Counted from the stretch's first letter, positions 12,130 to 26,840 are shown. The stretch is DNA of 64,000 bases from Eriocheir sinensis (GCF_024679095.1 NC_066516.1:23252218-23316217), one strand, 5' to 3'. Program-made: numbers and translations. Notes: generated from the letters alone by a model not told the origin.

Positions 12130-12192
12130 TACAGCAAAGGAGTCAGTTCAAGGTCATTAAAAAGGAAACAAATATGAAAAAAAAAGCCCGCT
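12124..12192 (+). repeat. A-bridged short repeat (family B), copy
   Basis: TTTTTACAGCAAAGGAGTCA, TCAAGG, an A-rich bridge and AAAAAGCCCGCT. Other copies lie at about 16918 (minus), 17040, 28921, 31268, 31388 and 32478. The left end resembles a 3' splice site (T-rich tract then ACAG). Confidence 0.8.
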
Positions 12193-12960
12193 GTCTGTCT
12201 GTCTGTCTGTCTCCTAAGTTGATGCTGGACAAACATTTCAGTTCTTTTAACAACACACTACAACACAAGAGGATAGAAATACAAACCCTTCCGTAGGTTA
12301 TAAAACAAAGATCAACAGGCTAAGAGAATCAGATCGCGACACTGGGCTGCTGCAGGGCGAATCTGGCACGTTACCTAAGAGATCACAGAGGCGGCAGATG
12401 GAGTTCAGTGTCGGGAAGTGAAGTCGGCTGTGTGTCTGGGCATAAGTAACCCCTCACATTATAACTTCTAAAATGTAAATCCCATAAACATCGATTCTCG
12501 GGGCCACTATCAAGTTTAAGGCGCTTTTAACCTGGTAGCTGCGGGGATCATGTATTTTAATGGTCCCTCTAAGCGAGTAAAATGAGAAAAAATCATCACT
12601 CACACAAACCATTTCATAATATATATCAACGCATTTGTGATGAGTTTATGCATCATCTATTTTTTGGGGGGGGTTATATCACGGCACAAATTTGGCCCGT
12701 CGCTGCTACACGGTAAAGCCACAAATTTGGCCCCTCGCTGCTACCGGGTTAAACTCCTCAGCCGTCTATATAGCTTTACGAACTTGAAACTCCTCGCGCG
12801 CCAAGACCTCTCCGCGCGAATCTTAAGCATCAGGAAGGAAACAGAAGCAGAGTCGCAGCCAAGAGTTAGATTAGTGGGACCGAGCGGAAAAGATTGCGGA
12901 CGTTAGGTAGGTCGCATGAAAAAGGAGGAGGCGAGGAAAGTCAGCGCGAGAATAAGCTCT
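12193..12960. other. Unique sequence without a recognised gene
   Basis: An 89-codon frame at 12637-12906 has no recognisable domain and no splice context. CACAAATTTGGCCC occurs twice, about 35 bases apart. No HIF exon was found here. Confidence 0.5.
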
Positions 12961-13009
12961 TGTGTCGCTTAGAAACGTTTTTGTAAATTCGAGAAAAGGC
13001 AGAGTTGGA

Positions 13010-14341
13010 ATGCTCTCTTCTATCTTCTTTTCCCTCTCCTCTGCTTTCCTCTCCCTCTTTCTCCTCCTTCCTTATTCCGTCTTTCTCTTCTTGACTTCTT
13101 CCCATGCCCCCTGTTCAATCCCTTCCCTTCCTCCTACGCCCATTCCACCCCGCTATCTCCATCTCCCTCCCACCTGCCTCCTTCTCTCCCCCCTCTCCTT
13201 CCTTCCCTCCAGTCTTTCCCCTTCCCCTGGCTATTTTTCCCTTCCTCATCCCCTCTTTCCCCATCATCTCCCTTCTCATTTCCCTTCATTTCCTTCCCTT
13301 TACCAAGTTTCCATTTCCTCCCTCTCTCCTTTCCTGATAGCTCCCCTTTCTTCACTCCCTCTCTCTCTCCTTCCTCTGTCTTTTCGTCCTCACATCCTTC
13401 CCTTTACCAAATTTCTGTTCCCTCTTACTCCCCTTTACTTCCCTCCCTTCTCTCCTTCCCTCCCCTTGCCATGTTTCTCCTCCTCCTTCTCTTCTTTTCC
13501 CTCCTCCTCCTCCTCCTCTTCCTCCTTTCATCTCTTTTCCCTCCTCCTCACCCTCTTTCCTTTTACATTCAACATGTCTCTTGCTTTTTTATGTAAATCA
13601 TCTTTTTTTTCTCTTCTTCCTTCTTGTCCCTCTCCTCTGCTTTCCTCTCCCTCTTTCTCCTCCTCCCTTCTCCGTCTTTCTCTTCTTCCCATGCCCCTTG
13701 TTCATTCTCTTCTTCTTCTTCTTCTCTCGTTGTCCTTTTCGAATTCTTTCTTTTTCTTTCCCTCCATATTCCTTCTTTCTCCTCTTCTCTCCCTCTTCCT
13801 CTCCTCTCTCCCTTCTTTTACTCTCCTCCTCTCTTCTCGCCCTCCCTGCATCTTCTCTTCTTTCCTCCCAATTCCTTCTTTCTCCTCTGCCTTTCGTGGT
13901 CACTTCCTCCTCCTCTTCCTTCCTCTTCTTTCTCCCTCCTTTTTCTTGCCTCCACTCCTCCCGCCCTCCTTTATTTTCTCTTCTTCCTCCCTCATTCCCT
14001 TTTCCTCCTTCCTGTCCCCTTCCCTTGTTCCTCCTCATCTCTTTCTTCCTCTCCTCTCTCTTTTCTTTTCCTCTCTTTCTTTCCTCCCCCATTCCCTTTT
14101 CCTCCTTCCTCCTCATCTCTTTCTTCCTCTCTCCCTCCTTTTCCTTTCTTTCTTTCCTTCCCCATTCCCTTTTTCTCCTTCCTGTCCCCTTCCCTTGTTC
14201 CTTCTTATCTCTTCCTTCCTCTCCTCTCTTCCTCCTTTTCATAGTTTCTCTTTTTTTTTTTCCTCCAACATTCAAGTTTCCTCCGGCGTCATTTATTCAA
14301 CTCTTTTGTCTCCAGTTTCTTTTTCCTCCACTCCCACTGTC

Positions 14342-14375
<34 letters not shown>

Positions 14376-14879
14376 CTTTCCTCCCTTCTTCTCCCTCCAC
14401 TCAACTTCATGCAACTTTGATCAAACTTTCCTCCCGCCAGTGTCTTTTTCTTCCTCCTGCTCCTCCTCCATTCCTTTAAACCTTGTCCTCTCCTTCTCTC
14501 TTCTCTATCCTCTTTACTCTTTTCCTCTTCTGGTCTGCTGTCTTCACTCTATTCTTCCTGCTTTCAACTTATCCAACCTCTTTTTTTCTCTGCTAGTTTC
14601 TTGTTTCTCCTCATTTATCACTCTTCTGTTTTCTCCTCTCTTCCCTTCTCTTTTTTACTCTTATCTCCCTTTCTCTTCTCTTCCTCCTTCTCCTCCTCTT
14701 GCCTCCTTCCCCCGTAAGTAACTTTCTTTTCACTGATGGTTTCTTGTTTCTCCTTTCATGCTAACACTCTTCTTTTCTCTTCTCTTCTCCACCTTGCCCC
14801 TGTCGCTCCCCTGTTTGTTTCACGTCGCGTCAATGTCTCTGTGCTTGTCCGAACCCTGCTTTTTCCCCTCACTTAATGC

Positions 14880-14880
<1 letters not shown>
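13010..14880. repeat. Polypyrimidine tract (~1.9 kb)
   Basis: The + strand is almost all C and T, with TCCTCCTTCC-type units and (CT)n at about 14344-14372. It gives a 505-codon + frame and a 225-codon - frame made only of Ser/Phe/Leu/Pro or Arg/Glu/Lys/Gly, which is composition and not a gene. Confidence 0.9.
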
Positions 14881-14883
<3 letters not shown>

Positions 14884-14942
<59 letters not shown>

Positions 14943-15012
14943 GTGCTGCCATTTCCTTTCTGGCAAGCCTAAACCACCTCCTCCTCCTCCTCCTCCTCCT
15001 CCTCCTCCTCCC
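14884..15012. repeat. (CT)n and (CCT)n arrays
   Basis: (CT)n at 14884-14941 and (CCT)n at about 14980-15011. Confidence 0.95.
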
Positions 15013-15194
15013 GTGGCCGCAGGTGGATGCTCTTCTTATGATCACATCAGACTTACGAACAGGACTCGACTTGGCGTGTTTTGCCTCTCCATCTTCTTCA
15101 CGACTTCACTCAACAGCCTCCGCCTCGTTCCTCTGCTCTTTATCTCTCGCGGTGCAGCATCTGGGCGTTTAGGGCGGTAGGTCAGTTCCGCCTC

Positions 15195-15620
15195 TCACAT
15201 CACCTATTTCCAAAGGCCAAAAAAGAGGTCAGTCCGATTTTAATGAGTGTTTTTTTTTTTAGGTTCACGGTACAGAGGAAGGGTCAAACTACTACCAAGG
15301 TCATAAAACTACCCCTGGAAATGCCCAAAACTCCTACGAAAACCCGTGTCATAGGTTCACGGTACAGAGGAAGGGTCAAACTACTACCAAGGTCATAAAA
15401 CTACCCCTGGAAATGCCCAAAACTCCTACGAAAACCCGTGTCATAGGTTCACGGTACAGAGGAAGGGTCAAACTACTACCAAGATCATAAAACTACCCCT
15501 GGAAATGCCCAAAACTCCTACGAAAACCCGCGTCAAATATGTGTACCTGCTTGGGCGACGAAATGTTTATGAATATGGACCTAAGAGACACCCGCACAGG
15601 CCAGCCGTGGGGATTTACAA
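15195..15620 (+). repeat. Dispersed repeat family A with internal 92-bp triplication
   Basis: The family A start (AAAGGCCAAAAAAGAGGTCA) is followed by three near-identical 92-bp units beginning AGGTTCACGG at 15261, 15353 and 15445, then the family A end (GACGAAATGTTTATGAATAT). Confidence 0.88.
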
Positions 15621-16320
15621 GCTTACATTATACTTGGAGTGACAGCCAAGGATGTGTGTGTAAGCTTAACATCACGCTTCGTTCTATCTTTCTGAGTGTT
15701 GTTGTTGTTGTTGCCGCTGATGTCCTCAACTTCTAAGCCTTTATATTATGTCATGTTTGTTTGAAGTGCATCCACGTGGGGCAAGACATGAGAGGTTAAA
15801 CAATGGTGGACAGAATATAATATCGCGAGACCTTTACGCTTCGCTCTTGGTTCTCCTTCAGCTGGGAGATTAGAAACGTGAATAAGGGCTGTGGTAGGGT
15901 GTGTGATGTGCACGTTGGGAAGCCTTGAGGCAATAAATAGTGGCCTCCGGGGTGTCGGGCTTAGCCTCCTTCGTGTTTCGTGGTGAGTCCTTCAGCCAAG
16001 AGAAGAGGAAGGGAAATAAGGCCTCTGGAGGAGTCTTTGTTTATCAGTGCACATGTGGAGAAGACTTGGGACGATAAACAGTGGTCTCCAGGTTATGTCT
16101 AGTCTTCGTGTTTAGGGTGATGGCTGACGGGTCTTACTTCAGCGTATAGGAAAGGGACGGAAATAAGGCGTCTGGAGGAGTCTATGTTTATCAGTGCACA
16201 TGTGGAGAAGACCTGGGACGATGATCAGTGGTCGCCAAGCTATGTTTAGTCTCCTTCATGTTTCGTGGTGATGCCTGATGGGTCTTGCTTCAGCCTAGAG
16301 AACATGGGAAGAGACAAGAG
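15621..16320. other. Unique sequence with a diverged ~125-bp duplication
   Basis: Two related stretches (about 15985-16090 and 16110-16225) share TCTGGAGGAGTCT and TATCAGTGCACATGTGGAGA. No gene is seen. Confidence 0.6.
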
Positions 16321-16321
16321 G

Positions 16322-16719
<398 letters not shown>

Positions 16720-16917
16720 GCTGTGGCAGAGTCTGATTTATAAGCCGAGTTAATGAACGCGCGGGCAAGCCTTGAGACGTGCTTTGGCTTCTATAAGTTG
16801 GAATAAATATTTTGACACATGGATGGATGGATTATAGTAGAGAAATATGAGACAGGAGCAAACCTTACCTAGTGGATGACGCCTCAATATTACCTATGTG
16901 TGCAAAGACAGTGCGAT

Positions 16918-17140
16918 TAGCGGGCTTTTTTTTTCTACACATTTTTGTTGTTGTTGTTGTCCTTGAGCTGCTTCCTCTCCTGTAAAATAACATACGATGA
17001 CGGAAAAGGCGGATGTGGCAAGCGCTTTGAATTTTTTTTTTCTTTTTTTTCTCCTTTTTTTTCAGCAAAGGAGACAGTGCAAAGGCGTAAAAAAAAAAAA
17101 AAATGAAGAAAAAAAAAAGCCCGCTACTTACTGCTCCACG
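16918..17140. repeat. Two family B copies in inverted orientation
   Basis: A minus-strand copy (GCGGGCTTTTTTTT near 16920 to CTCCTGTAAAA near 16985) faces a plus-strand copy (about 17040-17135, ending AAAAAAGCCCGCTACTTACT). Confidence 0.75.
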
Positions 17141-17514
17141 TATAGGCTGGGTTTGGGGTTGGAAGGGGAAGTGGGGGTTGAGTCACCATTGCAGGGGGGG
17201 GGGGGGGGAATTAAGTTACTATTCTTCAGGTGAGAACGCTGTATTTACTAGGCCGGTTTTGTTTAGGTTTTAATCAGAGCAACACGACGCAGGTGTTCGC
17301 TATATATCTCAACACACCGGAAAGATCAGCTCCAACCCTTCTCTCTTCCTCCTTTCCTCCCTTCCTTCCTGCCTCCCGAGTGGAAACGTTTTGGTCTGAA
17401 CTGATAACACTTGGTCTGCCGCCAAATGACACCCAATAATACCTGTCTAACTGGCCTTGAAGACGCGTCCATCACACCCGGGTACGTGGTTACGCTTCGA
17501 CGGGGCAGTGGGGT

Positions 17515-17515
<1 letters not shown>
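17141..17515. other. Unique sequence with a G run
   Basis: A run of about 14 G near 17195, otherwise unremarkable. No exon is recognised. Confidence 0.5.
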
Positions 17516-18506
<991 letters not shown>

Positions 18507-18666
18507 CCCCGACTGGCTTACGTGCGGGGGTCTGGTGTTGGGGGGAGCGGGGAAGAGAGAGGAGGGAAGAAGGGGAGGGGAAGGAGGGGGAGTATTGGAC
18601 ATGGTGAGAGGGGGGGAGGGGGAGGGGGGGACTGAGGGACGTATAATTGCGTTGGTAGGTTGAAAA

Positions 18667-19440
<774 letters not shown>

Positions 19441-19739
19441 CCATCTATTTTTAATGTTGGTTTCTGCCACGTGTCTGTTTCATGTCTCGCTCTCGTTTCC
19501 TCGCCCCTTGAACTTCCGTTACGTCTCTCCTGATGGCCGCCGTGTTAATATATAAACGCCAGGAGGGAGGGCTGCCAGGGCTCGCGTGGGGGTGCTGTTG
19601 GTCAGTCGTGGGAGGCTCGGTTTGATTGGGAGCTCCAGGTTTTATTATGCTCTTAAGCTGATTATGTTTTAGTTTGGTTCTTGTATTGCTCTTCCGTCTC
19701 CCCGATCACTACCACCATCCTCCCGACCCACCATTGATG

Positions 19740-20350
19740 TTTTTCCTTATTCCTCTTCTTTTATTTCGTTCCGTTTCTTTCTCTTCATTTCCCTTTCTTT
19801 TTTCTATTTTCCATTCGCTTTATTTCCTTCTCATTCCATTCCTTTCCATAATTTTCCTTTTCGATACCCGTCTATCCTATCCTTTCCTCCTCGCCCCTCT
19901 TTCTCTCTTACCTCTTTTTCTTCTTCCTCGTCTCACACTCTCATTTTCTTCATCTTCCTCCTCGTCCCTCTCTCTCTCTCTCACTTCTCTTTCTCTTCTT
20001 CCTCGTCTCACACTCTCATTCTCCTTTCCTTTTCTTTCCCTTCTCTCTCCCTCTGTGTGTTTCCATTGCCAGCCCCTCCCTTCCCATCCCCTCCGTTCCC
20101 TTCTATTCCCTATTTCCACCTCTTTTCCTCCTCATTTATCTTCCTTGCTCCATATCCTACCTGTCCTATTCCTTCCCTTCTCCGCACCCTCGTCACTCTC
20201 CTTTTTTTTTTCCTTCCCTTCTCCAAACTTTTCTCCTTCTCCCCTTCTCCTTCCTTCCTTCTTTCCTTCCACCTCACCTCCCTTTCCGACCCTCCTCCAT
20301 TATCTCGTCTCTCTCCCTGTCTTTCCTCCTCCTCCCCCCTCCTCCCCCTC
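19740..20350. repeat. Pyrimidine-rich tract
   Basis: About 600 bases of C/T-rich + strand with a short tandem duplication (CTCGTCTCACACTCTCATT at about 19928 and 20002). The 300-codon open frame is compositional. Confidence 0.8.
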
Positions 20351-20930
20351 GTATCTAAAATCCACGACGTCAGGGCCAGGACAAAAATCGTTTGGCGTAA
20401 GGTCACTGGGGCAGAGGGAGGGGCAGGGGGGGCAGGGGTTTGCAAATGACCTGTCGTGGCTGCAAGGGAGGATAGTGGGGAGGATATTGCACGTTTGTGG
20501 GTGGGGGATGTGGATGGGGGGGATGCTCCTAGTTGGTGAGGGGGTGGGTAGGTGGGCCGGTGTAGTGTGGCTATAGGTTTATCTCACTTCAATGTCGTTT
20601 TATTACTGCTTTGGTGTATGTGTATGGATGGATAGATAGATAGATAGATTGACAGATAGATATAGGACACAATTAAGCCTTGTCTCCCTTGTGTGGCATC
20701 TTAACACTGCTTTATCTTATGCCTACAGATAGACAGATAGCACGATAAAACGAAATAAAAAATAAAATAATAATAATGATAATAACACCAGCAACTTTTT
20801 ATCACATGGATCACGTCTTGACCTTGCCTTTTCTTATCGAGGCAGACAGATGGAGAAAGAGGTTCGATAAATTAACTGGCAAGGGGATATCAAGTGTTCG
20901 CTTCCAGTGTTTCGTTTCCTCAGTGAAACT
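20351..20930. other. Unique sequence with short GATA and AATA runs
   Basis: (GATA)n around 20628-20665 and AATAATAAT near 20765. No gene is seen. Confidence 0.55.
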
Positions 20931-20939
20931 CGACTGATG

Positions 20940-21445
20940 GCCTCTTGTGAACTCCCTTTTGTTCGTATAGACGAGTGGATATGAAACGCTAGCATACCTT
21001 TAAAGAGAGTACATGAAACACAGCCCCGTATTATCTGACACTTTCGGCGCTCTTTACTAATATTTCTAATGGCCACAAGGGAGATTGGTCGAGCTCTCAC
21101 CCTTTTGTGAACTCCTTTTTGTACGTATGGATATGAAACGCTAGCATACCTTTAAAGAGAGTACATGAAACACAGCCCCGTATTACCTGACACTTTCGGC
21201 GTTCTTTACTAATATTTATAAAAGCCACAAGGGAGATTGGTCGAGTTCTCATGAGTGTCTTTTCACATTGTAAGATCCCACCGCTGCCACCATTTATGTA
21301 ACAGGTTTTTAGGTGGTGATTGAAGGTTGATACGTGTAACTTTTTTTAGGCTCTCACTGTTACCTCACTAGTCAGGCCGAAGAGGAAACCTTGTCAAACT
21401 ATCACTAGGCTCATAAAAACTACCCATGGAAATACTCACAACTTC
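20940..21445 (+). repeat. 152-bp tandem duplication and dispersed repeat family A copy
   Basis: ATGAAACGCTAGCATACC occurs at 20981 and 21133 within a 152-bp duplication that ends in the family A start (GCCACAAGGGAGATTGGTCG). The second unit continues into the rest of family A, interrupted by about 100 bases of other sequence near 21265-21370. Confidence 0.8.
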
Positions 21446-21464
21446 TGCTTAAGCCTTATCAGAA

Positions 21465-21467
<3 letters not shown>

Positions 21468-21531
<64 letters not shown>
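21468..21531. repeat. (GT)n array
   Basis: About 31 GT units directly after the family A copy. Confidence 0.95.
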
Positions 21532-21784
21532 AGAATATTGGCTACACAAGTCTTTTAGAATATGTACCACAGAAGCTGAGAAGAAAATTTTAACGACTGG
21601 GTGTAACAATCGAGCGAAGTGGCCAGCAGTGTATTGAAGTGGCCAGCAGCGAATGGTGTTGTATAGGACGGGATGAGGGAGCAGAGGGACGGAAAGGGAG
21701 TGTGATAGAGCGGGGAGCTATTTTTTCCGTGACCTCCTTTTGTCAGGCGGCGCGCGAACAGATGGTGTGAACGCGGAGTGTGAA

Positions 21785-22030
<246 letters not shown>

Positions 22031-22099
22031 GGGGGGGGGACGACCTCTTGCCGTGTTCGAGGTGATTAGTTGTAAAAAGTTAGTAGTGTTGACCAGGGC

Positions 22100-22101
<2 letters not shown>

Positions 22102-22140
<39 letters not shown>

Positions 22141-22153
22141 CTTAGCATTCATA

Positions 22154-22216
<63 letters not shown>
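22102..22216. repeat. (GT)n-(CA)n inverted pair
   Basis: (GT)n at 22102-22137, an 18-base spacer, then (CA)n at 22156-22216. The arms are complementary, so DNA or RNA could fold into a hairpin of up to about 36 bp. Confidence 0.9.
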
Positions 22217-22217
<1 letters not shown>

Positions 22218-22576
22218 TGTTTACAGAGCTTCACACGTGTATGGCTTCGCACAATAAAAGCGAAAGTAAAAAGAATTAAACAACGACGATAACAGTAACA
22301 ATAATACACAATGCTTACGGTTCTGGAGGCGAACAATCTTGATAGAAAAAAAGAAAAGGACAAGAAATAGAAGGAATAAATAGAATAGGAGGGGGAAACC
22401 GAATAGAAGGAAGATAATAGGAAAGAGTTTAGGCCACAAAGGATAGAGGAAGAAGTACTATTCGGAGAAGCTTCCCGTGAACATTCAACCCTCGTGACAA
22501 TATTAGACCCATTAGTAACGCTCAACGGTGCATTAGAAGAGAGGGCGAAGCGTTAGGGAAGGAGATAGGCAAAGGG

Positions 22577-22577
<1 letters not shown>
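22217..22577. other. Unique sequence without a gene
   Basis: A-rich, with no recognisable exon or repeat. Confidence 0.5.

Positions 22578-22633
<56 letters not shown>
22578..22633. repeat. (CA)n array
   Basis: About 27 CA units. Confidence 0.95.
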
Positions 22634-22635
<2 letters not shown>

Positions 22636-22859
22636 GCAAACAGATAAAAACACCAAGATAAATATTTGTTACTTAGATCATTACTTAGATATACGATTAG
22701 ATAAAGAGTGATAGACAGAGACAGAGAGAAAGTTGAATAAGAAAGTAAAGATAAAAGGAGACATTCTAAGATAGTTCCCCCAGCTTCTTCAAGACTCCTG
22801 ACGTGTTGTTTTTGGCTTCTTCTCCGCCTCATCACCTGCCTTTCTCACCTTTAGGCGTC

Positions 22860-23270
22860 TTCCTCCTCTGCACTCTCTTGTCCTGCTGCCACGCCTACTC
22901 GTCCACCGCCTCCACCCTTATCCACCCTTGTCACCCCCATCACTTCCGCCTACCCTTTCCTTCACCCAAACCTCCTCCACCAACCCTTCCGTCGTTACTT
23001 CATCCACCACAGCCTCCTCCTCTACATCCACCCACCCTTCCGTCACCCATACCATTTCCACTAACCTCTCTTTCACCCCTACAACCTCCCTACCAACCCA
23101 TCCTACCACCCTCCCTACCTACCAACCTACTACCATTCTCCTCCACCTCCATCCACCCCTCCATCATCTCCTCCACCCACCCCTTCGTCACCCATTCCTC
23201 CACCTCCACCCAACCTCCTTCGTCACCCCTTTCTCGACCCCCTCCAGCACCCCGCCGCCGCCGCCTCGCC
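22860..23270. repeat. CCACC-rich imperfect repeat
   Basis: C-rich sequence of CCACCC, CTCCAC and ACCCTTCCGTC blocks on the + strand. The resulting Pro/Ser/Thr frames look compositional. Confidence 0.7.
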
Positions 23271-23449
23271 CCGGGAACAGGTGCAGCGAGAGGCGAACCA
23301 AAATAGGGCTTCTGTCGGGGATCAGATTTTGGTTCAGGTGTTGCCGGCAGGTGGAGTGTTGCCCCCATTCATCACCCTGTCCCGTCACTCGCCCTGCTTT
23401 GTTGTGACTGCTTGAAGTGTTCCGCTTTGACCCTTAGCCTTCTGATTTC

Positions 23450-23586
23450 CGCGTATGTGTGGGTGTGGGTGTGGATGTGGGTGTGTGGAGGGTCCGTTTG
23501 TTTGTGTGTGGGTTTCTTTCTTCCTTCTTTCCTTACTTACTTTCTTTTTTCTTTAATCCTTCGTTTCTTTCTTGCTCCCTTCCTTC

Positions 23587-23639
<53 letters not shown>

Positions 23640-23745
23640 CCTTGCTCTATTCAACAAGCAACACTGTTTACCTTCTTAAAAGAGAGGCCAGTTTTCTTTG
23701 CCTTCCCTTTCTTTTTCATCCCAGCCGGCTTGTGCAAACATCCCC

Positions 23746-23780
<35 letters not shown>
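23450..23780. repeat. GGGTGT, CT and CA arrays
   Basis: GGGTGTGGATGT-type repeats at 23457-23490, (CT)n at 23592-23634 and (CA)n at 23749-23779. Confidence 0.85.
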
Positions 23781-24029
23781 TTCTGAAAAATTATTACATC
23801 ATCTTAAACCAGTCAGCAAATAAACAGACACTGAAATAAAATGCAATAGCTGGCGTGGCTTCAGGAGGGACCGGTGGAGCTGCGTGGGCCAGTTTGGGGG
23901 CTTGCATATATAAAGACGAGGGAAGGAAAGGGCGAAGGTTATCTGGAGGAGGCGTGGTGGGGAGGACAGGCGCGAGGAAGGTTGTGTTTTGGACTTTACA
24001 GAAGGCCATGCAAGATTCACGGCAAAGGG

Positions 24030-24397
24030 CACTTCCAAAGACTGACTGGCTGGCTGGGGGACTGACTGGATGACTGACTGACTGACGGGTTGACTGGTTG
24101 ACTGGCTAACTGACTGACTGACTGGCTGACTGGTTGGCTGGGGGACTGACTGGATGAGTGACTGACTGACTGACTGACTAGGTGACTGACTGACTGACTG
24201 ACTAGGTGACTGACTGACTGACTGACTTGATTGCTGGGTGACTGAATGAAAGGCTGATTGACTGACTCCTTGGGTGGTTGATTGACTGACTGGTTAACTA
24301 CTGGCTGGCTGACTGACTAATTAACTGACACCAACAGATACAGACAGATGAGCAGACAGAACGGTACCCTCCCCCCTCTCTCTCTCTCCCTCCCTCC

Positions 24398-24444
<47 letters not shown>

Positions 24445-24445
24445 C
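24030..24445. repeat. (GACT)n complex array and (CA)n
   Basis: About 290 bases of GACTGACTGGCTGACT-type tetranucleotides (24040-24325), then (CA)n at 24400-24441. Confidence 0.92.
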
Positions 24446-25460
24446 GCACCCGCACTAAGTAAAATATGATGCCTCGTCCCCGTAGACTTTCTCCGTGATG
24501 GCGTGTTCGCCCCGCCGCCGTCACCGCTGCCACCTTCATGCCGGCGTAATCAGCGGGAGTGTCGAGGTGCGAGGTGACGTGAGGGAACCCCCCCCCCCCC
24601 CCACACACACACACACAGACAGACAGATGGATGAGAGATAGTGTAAACAAAAAAACATTAAAAGACCAAAAAAGAAAAAAAAGCAGAGGAACTTTTCTTT
24701 TGCGTTTCCGGAGATGTAAAGCAGATTAAGGTAGGCGAATATAGAACTAATAGAGGGTAAGGTAAGGGAATGTACGGAGGAAGGAAAGGAATATAGAGTA
24801 AGAGAGGGTAAGTTAAAGGAAGGTCAGAGAAGTGTACGTGGATTGCCCTTGCGTGTTGGGGGAACGAAGAACGTGTCATGACCTCGATTAATGTTATGAT
24901 GATGATCTGATGAATGTTATGAAGGAGCAAGAGTGGTGAAAGGCGGACGTGACAGCTTGCGAGAAGAGATGAAAAGTCTGAGAGAGGGAGGACTAGATGA
25001 AAGGGAAGAGAAAAAGAGATGGAGGGAGTGTATTAAGGGAAAGGGAAAAGAAAAAGTAAAGGAAGGAAGAAGAAATTACAGGGAAGGAGGGGAGAATGGT
25101 TAGGGGAAATGGAAGAGAGAAAGATATGTTGAGAAAGAAATGGGGAAAAGAAAGAAGAAGTAAGGCATGGAAAGGGGAAAGGATGAAGTGAAGGGAAAGT
25201 AGGCAAAGAGGACAAACGAAGGCATTGTAGGTAGGGGAAGATACAGAAAATAAAAGGAGGAGGAGAGGAGGCGATTTAGGGATAATGGACAGGGGAAATG
25301 GTGATGGAATGGAAAGGGAAAAGAGAGGGAGGCAGTGAAGGAGAGGAAGAGGAAGAGGAAATGAGGGAAAGGAGAGGTGTATGCAGGCAGGATGGACGAA
25401 TAAGAGGAGAAAGAGTAAACTTTGAGGAGGAGAAGAAAGTGTAGTAAACTGAGCAAGAGA
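24446..25460. other. A/G-rich sequence without a gene
   Basis: A run of C then CA near 24588-24617, then a purine-rich + strand to about 25460. Minus-strand open frames are Ser/Phe/Leu/Pro artefacts. Confidence 0.65.
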
Positions 25461-25464
25461 GAGA

Positions 25465-25594
25465 GAGAATGAATGAATGAATGAATGAAAGGAAGGAAGC
25501 AAGAAAGAAACGAAGGATTAAAGAAAAAAGAAAGGAAGAAAGAAAGAAAGAAAGAAACCTACACACAAACAAACAGACCTTCCACACATTCACC

Positions 25595-25661
<67 letters not shown>
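25465..25661. repeat. GAAT, GAAA and CA arrays
   Basis: (GAAT)n at 25468-25490, GAAA units at 25529-25557 and (CA)n at 25603-25661. Confidence 0.92.
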
Positions 25662-25699
25662 GAAGATGGACAAGATGGACGGACAAGGGGAAAAAGAAG

Positions 25700-26085
25700 T
25701 AATTCGTGAGGAGAAGAAAGATTAGCATGTGAGAAGGAGTGAAGGGAAAGGAAGGAAAAAAGGAAAACAAGAAGTGGGTGTAGACAAGATGAACGAACAT
25801 TGGAAAAAAGGAGTAATTCGTAAGGAGAAGAAAGATTAGTAGGTGAGAAGGAGTGAAGGGAAAGGAAGAAAAAAAGGAAAACAAGAAGTGGGTGTAGACA
25901 AGATGGACGAACATAGGAAAAAAGGAATAAATCTGAAGAAGAAGAAAGTGTAGTAAGTCAAGGAAAGAGTGAAAGAAAAGAAGGAAAAAGATAAGCAGAA
26001 GTGGGTACAGACGAGATGGACGAAGAAGGGCAAAAACGGGCACATCTTGAGGAGGAGGAGGAGAAAGTGCAGTAAGTTGAGCAAG
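25700..26085. repeat. Minisatellite, ~114-bp unit (family C)
   Basis: Three to four purine-rich units containing GAAGTGGGTGTAGACAAGAT and GAAGAAAGATTAG. A further copy lies at 27833-28020 and an inverted fragment at about 27288-27352. Confidence 0.85.
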
Positions 26086-26238
26086 GGTAGAGGGGATGTT
26101 AGTTTGGCGGAAAGGTGTCAGTCACGTTGTAAGTGGTGCCGGACGAGACGAGGGCAGACTTCGGAAGACTAATGGCCGAGGCAGGGGAGGAAGAGGAGAC
26201 GTGGAAAGGTGAGAGAGAAAAAGTGGAGGAAGCGTGCC

Positions 26239-26341
<103 letters not shown>

Positions 26342-26429
26342 AGGAGGAGGCCGCGGCTGGTTACGAGGGCGGCTCATTTTGCTGAGGCCTGGACGGGAAA
26401 CTTTTACGAGAGGGCAACTGAGTGGGATG

Positions 26430-26840
26430 GACGGAGGCAGGCTGTACCGAGGAGGGAAGAAGGAGGAGGCTGGGAGGAATTTGGTAGACAGGGGAAAAGG
26501 AATAAAAGAAAAGTATATCACAGAGGAGGGGAAAAGGAGAAGGCTGGGAGGAATTTGGTAGACCGGGGAAAAGGAGGAAAAGACGAAGAGGAGTAAAGAA
26601 AAAAGTATATCAGAGAGGGAGAGAAAAAGGACGAGGCTAGAACGAATTTGGTTGACAGGGGTAAAGAAGTAAAAGACGAAGAAGAATAAAGGAAAAGTAT
26701 AGCAGAGAGGGAGGGAAAAAAAGGAGGAGGGTGGGAGGAATATAGTAGAGAGAGGAAAGGGAAGAGAAGGTTGGAGGGAATTGGTAGACAGGGGAAAAGG
26801 AGCAAAATACGAAGAAAACTAAAAGAAAAATATATCAAGT
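26430..26840. repeat. Degenerate purine minisatellite (~74-94 bp)
   Basis: GGAATTTGGTAGAC-like and AAAAGTATATCA-like blocks recur four to five times. Confidence 0.75.

Noticed and set aside
12962..14479. 505-codon + strand open frame
   Set aside because: It is made almost only of Ser, Leu, Phe and Pro from a polypyrimidine tract that cannot contain stop codons.
24030..24330. (GACT)n array as a regulatory or satellite locus
   Set aside because: A plain tetranucleotide array with no further structure visible.
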